A DNA stretch of 26,745 bases from Gallionellaceae bacterium (lineage in GTDB: Bacteria; Pseudomonadota; Gammaproteobacteria; Burkholderiales; Gallionellaceae). The DNA is taken from positions 3,602 to 30,346 of the forward strand of contig PLYB01000163.1 in assembly GCA_003151655.1 (NCBI GenBank), in the 5' to 3' direction. A model generated the notes under the pieces. It did no database searches. It saw nothing but the letters and a program-made list of their open reading frames with translations, and was not told where the DNA came from. Position 1 is the stretch's first letter. Each line of letters begins with the position of its first letter. Positions 7,945-15,277 of this stretch are shown one piece after another. The position numbers and the translations under genes are program-made.

Positions 7945-9084
7945 CTAAAACGATTGGAATAATAAGCGTATGGAATCCACGCCGCGCGAGAATACATTCG
8001 CCAAGGTTACGTTATCCAGCGCGACCAGCGGAAGTTCGAGATAAGGTTTGCCATTTAAGGCCAGTTTTAACGTGCCGATTTGGCTTCCTTTTTCGACAGG
8101 GGCGATGAGCGGCTGCTGCGTTTCAAGCGTGGCTTTAAGTTGATCGCGCTGTCCTTTTGGGATGGTGACGAATTGATCGTTGCGGAAGCCGATGTTGGTT
8201 TTCTTTTCGGTGCCTTTCCACGTGCGTACCGGGGCGACGGGTTGATCTTTTTTGTATAAGGCAATGACTTCAAAATTCTGGAAGCCGTAATTCAGCAAGC
8301 GCTGGCTTTCGGTGCTACGCAGATTTTCCGTTGTTGCGCCGAGCACCACCGAGATCAGACGATGCTGCTCACGTTTGGCGGAGGCAACGAGGCAGAACCC
8401 CGCGCTTTCTGTATGCCCTGTTTTCATGCCATCCACAAAAGGGTCGAGCCAGAGCAATTGGTTGCGGTTAAATTGTTTGACGTTGTTGTATTGAAATTCG
8501 CGCATCGAATAAATGGAGTAAAACTCGGGAAAGTCGCGCACGATGGCGGCTGCGAGTAGTGCCAGATCATTCGCGCTACTGTAGTGCTGATCTTCGGGCA
8601 AGCCGGTGGCATTAACGAAGTGCGTGTTTTTCATGCCCAGACGTTGCGCTTCCGCGTTCATCAGGTCATTGGCAAAAGCCACTTCATGGTTGGCGATAGC
8701 CTCGGCCAGTACTCGTGCGGCATCATTGCCGGAATCCACAATCAGGCCGTGCAATAGCTCTTCAACTGATACCGGTTTGCCCTCTTGCAGAAACATGCGC
8801 GACTCTTCTTCCTGAATGCGGAGTGCATAGGCAGAGGGAAGGAATTTTTGTTTGAGTGATAATTTGCCCTGCTTGATTGCGCTGAAGGTGATATAGGCCG
8901 TCATCAGTTTGGTCAAAGAAGCGGGCTGCACGCGCTCATCACCATGCTGGTTAACCAGAATCTGATTGCTGGTGTAGTCATAAAGCACATAGGCTTTCGC
9001 TGCTAATGCGGGCGCAGGGGGCACGTCTGCGGCATGAGATAGCAGCGAAAAAAACATCAACACCAGTGTCAGCGCAAATTTCAT
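7945..9084 (-). CDS. dacC: D-alanyl-D-alanine carboxypeptidase (penicillin-binding protein 5/6 family)
   Basis: Trims the terminal D-Ala from peptidoglycan pentapeptides in the periplasm. At 379 residues it has a signal peptide (MKFALTLVLMFFSLLSHAA, cleavage about residue 19) and the three penicillin-binding motifs: SLTK with S56 and K59, SGN at 118-120, and KTG at 221-223. The C-terminal domain ends in SRGVDSIRLLFQSF, an amphipathic stretch expected to anchor the protein on the outer face of the inner membrane. This is the first gene of the dacC-dat-ybeD-lipB operon, a common betaproteobacterial order. dacA is an equally used name for this family member in other genomes. Confidence 0.93.
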   Translation of the reverse strand: MKFALTLVLMFFSLLSHAADVPPAPALAAKAYVLYDYTSNQILVNQHGDERVQPASLTKLMTAYITFSAIKQGKLSLKQKFLPSAYALRIQEEESRMFLQEGKPVSVEELLHGLIVDSGNDAARVLAEAIANHEVAFANDLMNAEAQRLGMKNTHFVNATGLPEDQHYSSANDLALLAAAIVRDFPEFYSIYSMREFQYNNVKQFNRNQLLWLDPFVDGMKTGHTESAGFCLVASAKREQHRLISVVLGATTENLRSTESQRLLNYGFQNFEVIALYKKDQPVAPVRTWKGTEKKTNIGFRNDQFVTIPKGQRDQLKATLETQQPLIAPVEKGSQIGTLKLALNGKPYLELPLVALDNVTLANVFSRGVDSIRLLFQSF

Positions 9085-9113
9085 AATGATTCAGAATAAA
9101 AGTCGGTAGGGGG

Positions 9114-9119
9114 ATTATA
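9114..9119 (-). promoter_or_regulatory. Consensus -10 box upstream of dacC
   Basis: The minus strand reads TATAAT at 9119-9114, 29 bases before the dacC ATG, which would give a short leader. The -35 region at 17-bp spacing is poor, so an activator or a relaxed -35 would be needed. It is the only perfect -10 I noticed in this gap. Confidence 0.4.
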
Positions 9120-9157
9120 GCAAGCGACCAGCTGCATAAGCGTGCGACTCTATGTTG

Positions 9158-9189
9158 TAGGTCGGACTTCAGTCCGACATGTCGGGCTT
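9158..9189. repeat. Short perfect hairpin between regA and dacC
   Basis: gtcggact (9161-9168), a 2-base loop tc and agtccgac (9171-9178) form a perfect 8-bp hairpin, followed by a partial echo, atgtcgggc. It lies past the regA stop, inside the regA-dacC gap. There is no U-run, so it is more likely a small dispersed palindrome than an intrinsic terminator. I have the impression that similar gtaggtcggact...agtccgac units are frequent in betaproteobacterial intergenic DNA; that is recall, not a search. Confidence 0.55.
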
Positions 9190-9204
9190 GCGCACGGAGC
9201 ATTG

Positions 9205-9747
9205 CTAGGCGTTGGGCCGTTTTGCCAGCTTGCGTTGCAAGGTGCGTCGGTGCATGTTGAGCAGGCGGGCAGTGGCCGAGATATTACCCTGCTGTTCCTG
9301 CAGTACGCGCTGAATATGTTCCCACTCAAGTCGATCTACCGAGGCTGGCACGACATTGAGTTGCAGTTCGGCGCTGGCGTTGTGACCGAAGGCGGCAACG
9401 ATCTCATCGGCATTGGCCGGCTTAGCCAAGTATTGCGTTGCCCCTAGTTTGATTGCTTCCACGGCAGTGGCGATACTGGCATAACCCGTCAGCATAACAA
9501 TGCGCGTGGCGGGATCGAGTTCGTGTAGCGCTTTGGTCAACACCAAGCCGGATGCTCCATCCATTTTTAAATCGACCACTGCGTATTCCGGCGGGTTGGC
9601 TTTTGCCAAGGGCAGCGCCTGCTCGACATTGTTGGCGACGGTAACGGTGAAGCCGCGCTTTTCAAGGGCACGCGCGAGCACGGTACAAAATGTGCTGTCA
9701 TCATCGACCAGTAGCAAAGAAGGTTTTTCGTTGATGGCGAGGTTCAT
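9205..9747 (-). CDS. regA: Redox response regulator RegA/PrrA/ActR family
   Basis: A 180-residue two-domain regulator. The receiver domain has the acidic pocket D15-D17, phospho-acceptor D59 in AVVDLKMDG, T87 in MLTGY and K109 in YLAKP. The C-terminal Fis-like helix-turn-helix (about 140-178) reads WEHIQRVLQEQQGNISATA then LLNMHRRTLQRKL, the hallmark of the RegA/PrrA group. The protein is phosphorylated by RegB and controls respiratory, carbon-fixation and hydrogenase genes in response to quinone redox state in purple bacteria. Its start overlaps the regB stop (ATGA, 9747-9744), so the pair is coupled. The hox genes 2.2 kb upstream are an obvious candidate target by analogy; no binding site was identified. 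Confidence 0.93.
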   Translation of the reverse strand: MNLAINEKPSLLLVDDDSTFCTVLARALEKRGFTVTVANNVEQALPLAKANPPEYAVVDLKMDGASGLVLTKALHELDPATRIVMLTGYASIATAVEAIKLGATQYLAKPANADEIVAAFGHNASAELQLNVVPASVDRLEWEHIQRVLQEQQGNISATARLLNMHRRTLQRKLAKRPNA

Positions 9748-11078
9748 ATTTTTGTGGCTTTCAGTGGCAAGATCACTTCGGTTGTCGCCCCGCCGTTTTC
9801 GCGGTTAAACAATCTGACCTTGCCGCCCATTTGCTCGATGGTCGCATTGGCAAGAAATAAACCGAGTCCGCGACCTTCCTCCTTGGTGGTGAAGAAGGCC
9901 GAGCCAGCATTGGCGGCAGCTTCTGGGGTAAGGCCGTGGCCGTAGTCTTGTATTTCCAGAGTGAAGCATTTTTCATCCCAGCGCACATGAATGTCGATCT
10001 TATCCGGCGAAACATCGGCGGCGTTGTTGAGCAAATTCAGTAATGCCGCGCGCAGCGATGGGTCTATGCGCATTTGCGGCATCGGTTGCGTGCCGGATAA
10101 GTGATAATGATGATGCACGGTGGGGCGCAATAGTTGCCATTCGTCCAGCGTATCAACAATATATTGTTCCAGCGACTGCGCAGTTTGCGGCATGGAATCC
10201 TGTGCATTGGCCAGTAGCTTATCGAGGATGCGCTTGCAGTTGCGCACTTGCCCGTCCAGCAACGTCAAGCTGTCGCGCCATTCCGGCAAAGCATCCGTTT
10301 CATTTCGCAGTTCGCCGATGACGACCGCCAGCGTGGAAAGCGGTGTTCCCATTTCATGTGCCGCGCTGGCTGCCTGCATACCCAGCGCGACGATGCGTTC
10401 GTTGCGCAAAGTATCCTCGCGCGCACGCGCCAGTTTTTCATCACGCTCGCGCACCGCATTCGCCATCCGCACCACAAAATAGGCGACCACGGCTGCGCTG
10501 ATAACGAAGCCCATCCACATGCCGATCACGTGCATATTGAAAGCGGCCTCTTGCGGCATGGCCTCCATCATATGCAAGTGATCATGTCCCAGTCCGGACA
10601 TGACGGCAGCCATATCCCCCTCGCCACTTGTCGCATGAATTTCCGGCAAAGGCTGGTAATACTTCATCAACAAGGTATAGCAGGCGATGGTAAGGATTGC
10701 CATCGCCCAGGTGTAGCGTTGCGGCAAAGTCGCGGCCGCGATAACCAGCGGCAATAAATATAGCGAAACGAACGGGTTGGTCGATCCGCCCGCATAGTAG
10801 AGCAGCACGGAAAGGGCGGTTACATCGGCAAGTAATTGTGAGAACAATTCAATATTGGAAACCGGAGCATCAGCGCGCAAGCGTAGCCAGCAAAATAGAT
10901 TGAACGTTGCCAGTGCCGCGATACAAACCAACATTGGCAACCAGGATAAGGTTATTTCAAGAACATAATGCACCAGCACCAGCATCGCGCATTGCGCGAA
11001 TATCGCAATGGTACGCAGGGCGATGAGGCGCTGAAGTTGAGCGTGTCCCGTCTGGCTGGCAAATAGAGAAGAAGTCAT
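9744..11078 (-). CDS. regB: Redox sensor histidine kinase RegB/PrrB family
   Basis: A membrane kinase with about six hydrophobic segments in its N-terminal half and cytoplasmic HisKA and HATPase domains. RegB hallmarks are present: the quinone-binding motif GGSTNPF between membrane segments, the H-box AASAAHEMGTPLSTLAVVIGEL and the following NCKRIL, whose Cys matches the redox/metal-responsive cysteine of RegB. ATP-binding motifs are NLLNNAADVS (N box), DYGHGL (G1) and GRGLGLFLA (G2). I start at the ATG at 11078 (MTSSLFASQ), because homologues begin shortly before the first membrane segment. An in-frame ATG at 11105 and an open frame back to 11204 are possible, but ribosome sites are weak. 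It is the first gene of regBA and divergent from a copper chaperone gene. Confidence 0.92.
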   Translation of the reverse strand: MTSSLFASQTGHAQLQRLIALRTIAIFAQCAMLVLVHYVLEITLSWLPMLVCIAALATFNLFCWLRLRADAPVSNIELFSQLLADVTALSVLLYYAGGSTNPFVSLYLLPLVIAAATLPQRYTWAMAILTIACYTLLMKYYQPLPEIHATSGEGDMAAVMSGLGHDHLHMMEAMPQEAAFNMHVIGMWMGFVISAAVVAYFVVRMANAVRERDEKLARAREDTLRNERIVALGMQAASAAHEMGTPLSTLAVVIGELRNETDALPEWRDSLTLLDGQVRNCKRILDKLLANAQDSMPQTAQSLEQYIVDTLDEWQLLRPTVHHHYHLSGTQPMPQMRIDPSLRAALLNLLNNAADVSPDKIDIHVRWDEKCFTLEIQDYGHGLTPEAAANAGSAFFTTKEEGRGLGLFLANATIEQMGGKVRLFNRENGGATTEVILPLKATKI

Positions 11079-11306
11079 GGTGGTGATTCTACCGATATAC
11101 GGCATGGCTTGGGTGCGACAAAATGCCGCATTCTCATTTGCCGATTTTGCCGATACAGTGCACGAGCCAAGTCGCTGACCGTGCTCGAAGTGTTTCCCCT
11201 CCACCCGTTGCCGGTTAGCGAACTTGGTTGTTTATTTGTTGTGCGCCTGTCGTAAGGTTTCACGCTAGAATGCCGCGCCACGTTCAAGTAAGCGTGACAC
11301 ATTTTC

Positions 11307-11312
11307 GGAGGA
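11307..11312 (+). promoter_or_regulatory. Ribosome binding site that selects a TTG start
   Basis: GGAGGA directly abuts the ATG at 11313 (zero spacing), which is too close for initiation. The in-frame TTG at 11319 lies 6 bases away, the usual distance. The TTG start gives the clean signal peptide MNKYLLAGLAVCLFAA, so TTG is preferred. Confidence 0.65.
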
Positions 11313-11318
11313 ATGATT

Positions 11319-11783
11319 TTGAATAAATATCTATTGGCAGGACTGGCTGTTTGTTTGTTTGCTGCACAAGCGGTGGCGGGCGAGGTAACCATCAGCGAGG
11401 CATGGGCACGCGCCACTGCGCCGGGACAAGATAGCGCCGCAGTTTCTTTGCATATCACCAGCCAAAAAGAGGCGAGTATCGTTGCGGTAAGCAGTGCCGC
11501 AGCCGCTAGCGTCGAGATACACAGCATGGCTCATGAGAATGGCATGATGATGATGCGTGCAATGGACGCATTCGAACTAAAAGCCAAGCAGGAAGTGGTA
11601 TTGGGTGACGGGGGCAATCACATTATGCTCGTCGGACTGAAGAAGCCGCTCAAGCTTGGCGACAGTGTGCCACTGAGCATAACGTTGCAATTCGCGGACA
11701 AACACAAGGAAAAGATCGAAGTGAAAGCCGAGGTCAGATCGTTAACCGAAAGCCACGATGCGCATATGCATCACCACGACTAA
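11319..11783 (+). CDS. Periplasmic copper chaperone PCu(A)C
   Basis: A small exported protein of about 154 residues. The signal peptide MNKYLLAGLAVCLFAAQAVAG is followed by a DUF461/PCuAC domain with the copper-binding pattern H-x-M ... M ... H-x-M: IHSMAHENGMMMM and, about 30 residues later, NHIMLVGLKKPL. Methionine- and histidine-rich tails (MMMM; SHDAHMHHHD) add further copper ligands. Family members bind Cu(I) in the periplasm and deliver it to the CuA or CuB centres of cytochrome oxidases, often with Sco proteins. No sco gene is visible. The gene is divergent from regB, recalling the copper-handling senC/prrC gene inside regBA loci of purple bacteria. It converges on hoxY across a repeat element. 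Confidence 0.88.
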   Translation: MNKYLLAGLAVCLFAAQAVAGEVTISEAWARATAPGQDSAAVSLHITSQKEASIVAVSSAAAASVEIHSMAHENGMMMMRAMDAFELKAKQEVVLGDGGNHIMLVGLKKPLKLGDSVPLSITLQFADKHKEKIEVKAEVRSLTESHDAHMHHHD

Positions 11784-11785
11784 CA

Positions 11786-11950
11786 GTTAACCCTAGAAAA
11801 AGCAGTTGTCCACGAAAGGCACGAAAAACACGAACAAATTCATGGAGCTCCATGCTATGAAGGACAACCCGATGGATGATTCACCGAACGAATGTAACCT
11901 TCTGTTTTATTTCGTGCCTTTCGTGTTTTTCGTGGACATTCGGTTTTAAA
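11786..11950. repeat. Dispersed inverted-repeat element, copy 1 (beside the hoxY stop)
   Basis: Begins gttaaccctagaaaaagc and contains 27-base arms at 11808-11834 and 11911-11937. Read as inverted repeats these match at 23 of 27 positions; both are built from cacgaaa units, with the gg and aa spacers swapped. The element's tail runs into gttaa, which holds the hoxY TAA stop (complement at 11958-11960). The unpaired middle includes tcaccgaacgaatg, shared with copy 2. No open frame or transposase is present, so it is a non-autonomous or structural repeat. It can fold on either strand and could terminate transcription from both converging genes. Confidence 0.85.
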
Positions 11951-11957
11951 ATTGCTG

Positions 11958-12509
11958 TTAATCGTAATGAATCAACCCATGCCCCAATTCCGGCTCTTTA
12001 CCGGCCAGCAAATCGGTCAATACTTTCCAGATCGCATCGCCCGATGGCGGGCAACCTGGAATAAAATAATCAACCTTCACGACTTCATGGATGGGATGGA
12101 CTTTATCCAACGGCAGCGGCAACTCTGGGTCATTTGGAATAAAGCCATCGACCAGACCATGTTGCGCGTGATAGACCTCTTCCAGAATTAGCGGTAATGA
12201 AAGATGATTGCGCTGCGCGGGCAAGCCCCCGTTGATGGCACAAGCTCCCAAGGCAATCAGTATTTTGCAATTGGCACGAAACTCGCGCAGCACATGCACG
12301 TTCTCGGCATTGCACAAACCACCTTCGATGATGCCGATGTCGCAAGGGCCGCAATGTTTGATGTCGGTCAGCGGCGAGCGGTCGAATTCAACCAACTTCA
12401 GCAATTCCAACAAGCGCTCGTCAATATCGAGAAAAGACATGTGGCAGCCGAAGCATCCGGCCAGAGAAGTCGTCGCAACTTTCAGTTTTGGCTTGATCGG
12501 AGTAGTCAT
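11958..12509 (-). CDS. hoxY: NAD-reducing [NiFe] hydrogenase small subunit HoxY
   Basis: The small electron-transfer subunit of cytoplasmic bidirectional (group 3d) hydrogenases, carrying the proximal [4Fe-4S] cluster between the NiFe site and the diaphorase. Its 183 residues match the family. Cluster ligands are C19 and C22 in LAGCFGCHMSFLD, C90 in ALGACAINGG and C153 in FIPGCPPSGD. It starts one base after the hoxU stop, with GGGAG as ribosome site. The large subunit HoxH normally follows immediately; here the stop runs into a repeat element and no hoxH is found in the window. The protein would need a HoxH encoded elsewhere to form an active hydrogenase. Confidence 0.93.
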   Translation of the reverse strand: MTTPIKPKLKVATTSLAGCFGCHMSFLDIDERLLELLKLVEFDRSPLTDIKHCGPCDIGIIEGGLCNAENVHVLREFRANCKILIALGACAINGGLPAQRNHLSLPLILEEVYHAQHGLVDGFIPNDPELPLPLDKVHPIHEVVKVDYFIPGCPPSGDAIWKVLTDLLAGKEPELGHGLIHYD

Positions 12510-12510
12510 C

Positions 12511-13233
12511 TCAGGCTCCCTTCACGGTTGGATGGGGAGTCGCGCCGATCGGGTGTTCATCAAAAGTACGCTTACCGATGGGAATGACAAAGCCGACACG
12601 TTTCTTTAAGATTACCCCAACCGGACAGACGTGTGCGGCCTTGTCCTCACCGGTAAAATCCGTGTCCGCAAGATTGCCTGATTTCGCGTTGACGATCAGG
12701 TGACTCTTGATGCCGCGACCGGACAGGGCAAATACATTCTTGCCATCCACATCGCGGCTGGCGCGCACGCACAGCGAACACAAAATACAGCGGTTGAAAT
12801 CGAGCAGATATTCTGAATGCGAGGCATCCACCGGACGATCCGGGAAAAATTGGTCGAAATGCGGCGACATCATATTCAACTGGTAAGCGGTGGCCTGCAA
12901 CTGGCAATTGCCGCTTTTTTCGCAAGACGGACAGAAATGATTGCCTTCGACAAACAGCATCTGTAACAGCGCCCGCCGCTCATCGTTCAGCTCTTTGGTA
13001 TCACTCTCGACCACCATGCCGGGCTGCGGTTGCTGGGTGCACGAAGCGGTCTGCCTGCCATTGGCTTTTACCGTACACAACTTGCATGAGCCGTGGGGCT
13101 TAAACTCCGGGTTAAAACACAGATGCGGAATGTATTCGCCCGCCGCCATCGCCGCTTGAATGATGGTTTGGCCTTCCGTGTACGAAACGGTCTTGCCATC
13201 AAGGGTAAAAGTAGATTTATTATCTGGACTCAT
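12511..13233 (-). CDS. hoxU: Hydrogenase diaphorase ferredoxin-like subunit HoxU
   Basis: A 240-residue NuoG-N-terminal-like electron-transfer subunit that passes electrons between HoxY and HoxF. Counting from MSPDNKSTF, the [2Fe-2S] ligands are C39, C50, C53 and C65. A His-Cys3 [4Fe-4S] site is H99, C101, C104 and C110 in EGNHFCPSCEKSGNC. A further [4Fe-4S] site uses C149, C152, C155 and C203 (CILCSLC and HVCPVG). The ATG at 13233 lies 14 bases inside the hoxF end and is preceded by GGAG, so I prefer it to an in-frame ATG at 13263. HoxF and HoxU together form the NADH-oxidising diaphorase. The overlap indicates translational coupling. Confidence 0.93.
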   Translation of the reverse strand: MSPDNKSTFTLDGKTVSYTEGQTIIQAAMAAGEYIPHLCFNPEFKPHGSCKLCTVKANGRQTASCTQQPQPGMVVESDTKELNDERRALLQMLFVEGNHFCPSCEKSGNCQLQATAYQLNMMSPHFDQFFPDRPVDASHSEYLLDFNRCILCSLCVRASRDVDGKNVFALSGRGIKSHLIVNAKSGNLADTDFTGEDKAAHVCPVGVILKKRVGFVIPIGKRTFDEHPIGATPHPTVKGA

Positions 13234-15031
13234 CTTCACGCTCCAAGTGTGCGCCCTTGTCATCCCGTCCCGTCATTTGACGAGCCTGAGACAACGCGCT
13301 ATCAAGATCAAAGGCGGGGACAAAATCTTTGTGCGCCAAGCGTTTTTCATAAGCGGGGCGGAATTTGGCAATGGTATCCAGCACAGAATTACACGCCGAA
13401 TGCCCCAGCCCGCAGTGGCTGGTAGACTGCAACAACACGTTGAGTTTTTCGATCTCGGCAAAGTCGTAGGGAGAGCCGAAACCCTGTGCCAGCTTATCCA
13501 TCATGTTTGACAACAAAGAGGTGCCGACGCGGCATGGTGTGCAGAAGCCGCAGCTTTCATGCGCAAAGAAATGCACAAAGTTGCGCGCCACCTCGAACAT
13601 ATCGCGGTTCTGGTCAAACACCATGAACGCGCCCGCAGTGGGAATATCTTCAAAAGCGATGCGTCTGGTAAACTCATTCGCCGCAATACAAACACCCGAA
13701 GGACCGCTCACCTGTACGGCCTGCGTATCACGCGCACCGCAATCCGCCAGCACTTGCGCCACGGTCACACCGAATGGATATTCATACAGCCCCGGACGGT
13801 CGCAATCCCCCGACACGGAAAGTATTTTGCTACCACTGGAGGTTTCGGTGCCGATACCGGCGTACCAGCTGCCGCCATTCAGTCCGATCAAACTGGTGGC
13901 CGCAAAAGTTTCGACATTGTTTACCACCGTAGGCTGGTTGAGATAACCACTGGTTACCGGGAAAGGCGGACGATTGCGCGGCGTGCCACGCTTGCCTTCC
14001 AGCGATTCGATCAAGGCCGATTCTTCACCGCAAATATACGCTCCCGCACCAAGATGAATCTCGATGTCGAAATCAAAATCAGCTATGCCGAGAATATTTT
14101 TTCCGAGCAGCGCTTGTTGGCGACGACGCTGCAACACAGCTTGCAGATGATCCAGCAGATAACGATATTCGCCGCGCAAATAAAGGAAACCTTTTTTCGC
14201 ACCGATGACTCGGGCGCATAAGGTCATGCCTTCAAACACCATATCGGCATAACTATTTAATAACACTCTATCCTTAAATGTGCCCGGCTCGCCTTCGTCG
14301 GCATTGCACACCACATAGTGCTGCTCGCCGGGAGCAACACGGCAAAAATCCCACTTTGAACCGGTAGAAAATCCTGCACCGCCGCGTCCGCGCAATTTTG
14401 ATACTTTGACTTCATTCAAGATTTCGTCCGCGCCGCGCTGCTGCAATACTGCCAACGCCGAGCCGGATTTAAAACTACTGCCCAGCAAAATATCCTTGCG
14501 CCGGACATTATCCTCAATAGCAAAGAATTCAGCAGGCCAGGCAGAGACCGGCACACGCTCGCGAATCAATTCACAGATAGCGCTCACGCGCTCGTTGCTC
14601 AGCCGATTGATGGCGATATTATTGACCAGCATCGCCGGCCCTTGATCGCACATGCCGGTACATGAAGTGGTATTTATACTTAACAGCCCGTCCTCGGAAA
14701 GCTTGCCGGATTCCACCCACAATTGGGCACACATGCTCGCCATCAAATCCATGTTGCCCAACATGCGATCAGTGATATTGTCGGAGAACAGCACGCGATA
14801 CTCGCCGCGAGGTTGCAAATAAAGGAAGGAATAGAAACCCGCCACGCCTTCAATCTTCGACCGCGGCAAGTTTAGTTTTTCACTCAGATAATCGATGGCA
14901 TCGCTATGGATATAGCCGTAGTGCTCTTGTGCTTCGCGGAGAACCTGCAATAGATCATTCGCATTATGCCGTCGATGCAGCAGAATCGGATCCAAGTATT
15001 CGGAATGCGTATTGACTTGAGTAATCATCAA
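13220..15031 (-). CDS. hoxF: Hydrogenase diaphorase NAD/FMN subunit HoxF (NuoE-NuoF fusion)
   Basis: A 603-residue fusion of a NuoE-like N-terminus (about 1-165) and a NuoF-like body. The body has the FMN/NADH site GRGGAGFSTGSKW (215-227), CNADEGEPGTFKDR, the GAGAYICGEESALIESLEGKRG loop and the [4Fe-4S] ligands C494, C497, C500 and C540. It reduces NAD+ with electrons from HoxY via HoxU, or works in reverse. In the N-terminal domain only the second cysteine pair of the [2Fe-2S] site is present (C124, C128). The first pair falls at S83 and D88 in LFSDNITD, so this cluster is probably absent. An ATG at 15028 is equally possible as the start. It is the first gene of hoxFUY and divergent from a SulP transporter gene. 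Confidence 0.93.
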   Translation of the reverse strand: MMITQVNTHSEYLDPILLHRRHNANDLLQVLREAQEHYGYIHSDAIDYLSEKLNLPRSKIEGVAGFYSFLYLQPRGEYRVLFSDNITDRMLGNMDLMASMCAQLWVESGKLSEDGLLSINTTSCTGMCDQGPAMLVNNIAINRLSNERVSAICELIRERVPVSAWPAEFFAIEDNVRRKDILLGSSFKSGSALAVLQQRGADEILNEVKVSKLRGRGGAGFSTGSKWDFCRVAPGEQHYVVCNADEGEPGTFKDRVLLNSYADMVFEGMTLCARVIGAKKGFLYLRGEYRYLLDHLQAVLQRRRQQALLGKNILGIADFDFDIEIHLGAGAYICGEESALIESLEGKRGTPRNRPPFPVTSGYLNQPTVVNNVETFAATSLIGLNGGSWYAGIGTETSSGSKILSVSGDCDRPGLYEYPFGVTVAQVLADCGARDTQAVQVSGPSGVCIAANEFTRRIAFEDIPTAGAFMVFDQNRDMFEVARNFVHFFAHESCGFCTPCRVGTSLLSNMMDKLAQGFGSPYDFAEIEKLNVLLQSTSHCGLGHSACNSVLDTIAKFRPAYEKRLAHKDFVPAFDLDSALSQARQMTGRDDKGAHLEREDESR

Positions 15032-15277
15032 ATAACTCTTTCAAAAAAGTCGAGCGAGATTCAAGGATATTCAAAGTACTTTAATTCCACGGCGGATTCT
15101 ACTCGCCAACCCGCAAGATTGATAGCCGTGCAAAAACAAGTGAAATCGGCTAATCTGACAGCCCAATACTGTCCAGTATGAGTAGTGAACGTGACAACCT
15201 GATTGCACTAAAATTACATTTTATATTTTCAGGCAGTCCTCGATCCTTTACTTTGAATACCCCATAAGATTATTGCC
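15032..15277. promoter_or_regulatory. Divergent hoxF/SulP promoter region with a palindrome
   Basis: A 246-base gap between divergently transcribed genes, so both promoters should lie here. Positions 15166-15179 form a palindrome, atactg-tc-cagtat, with 6-bp arms, a candidate operator. An AT-rich run (about 15208-15230, ttacattttatattttc) could hold core promoter elements. I could not assign -35/-10 boxes or a sigma54 site with confidence. Confidence 0.35.

Noticed and set aside
10043..10757. Plus-strand frames of 92-169 codons opposite regB
   Set aside because: They overlap the conserved kinase core on the other strand and show no family features.
11786..11950. CRISPR-like array from repeated cacgaaa units
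   Set aside because: Units are too short and arranged as inverted arms, with no regular spacers and no cas genes nearby.
13559..14221. 220-codon plus-strand frame opposite hoxF
   Set aside because: Antisense to a conserved FMN/NAD-binding region; Arg/Thr/Ile-rich translation without motifs.
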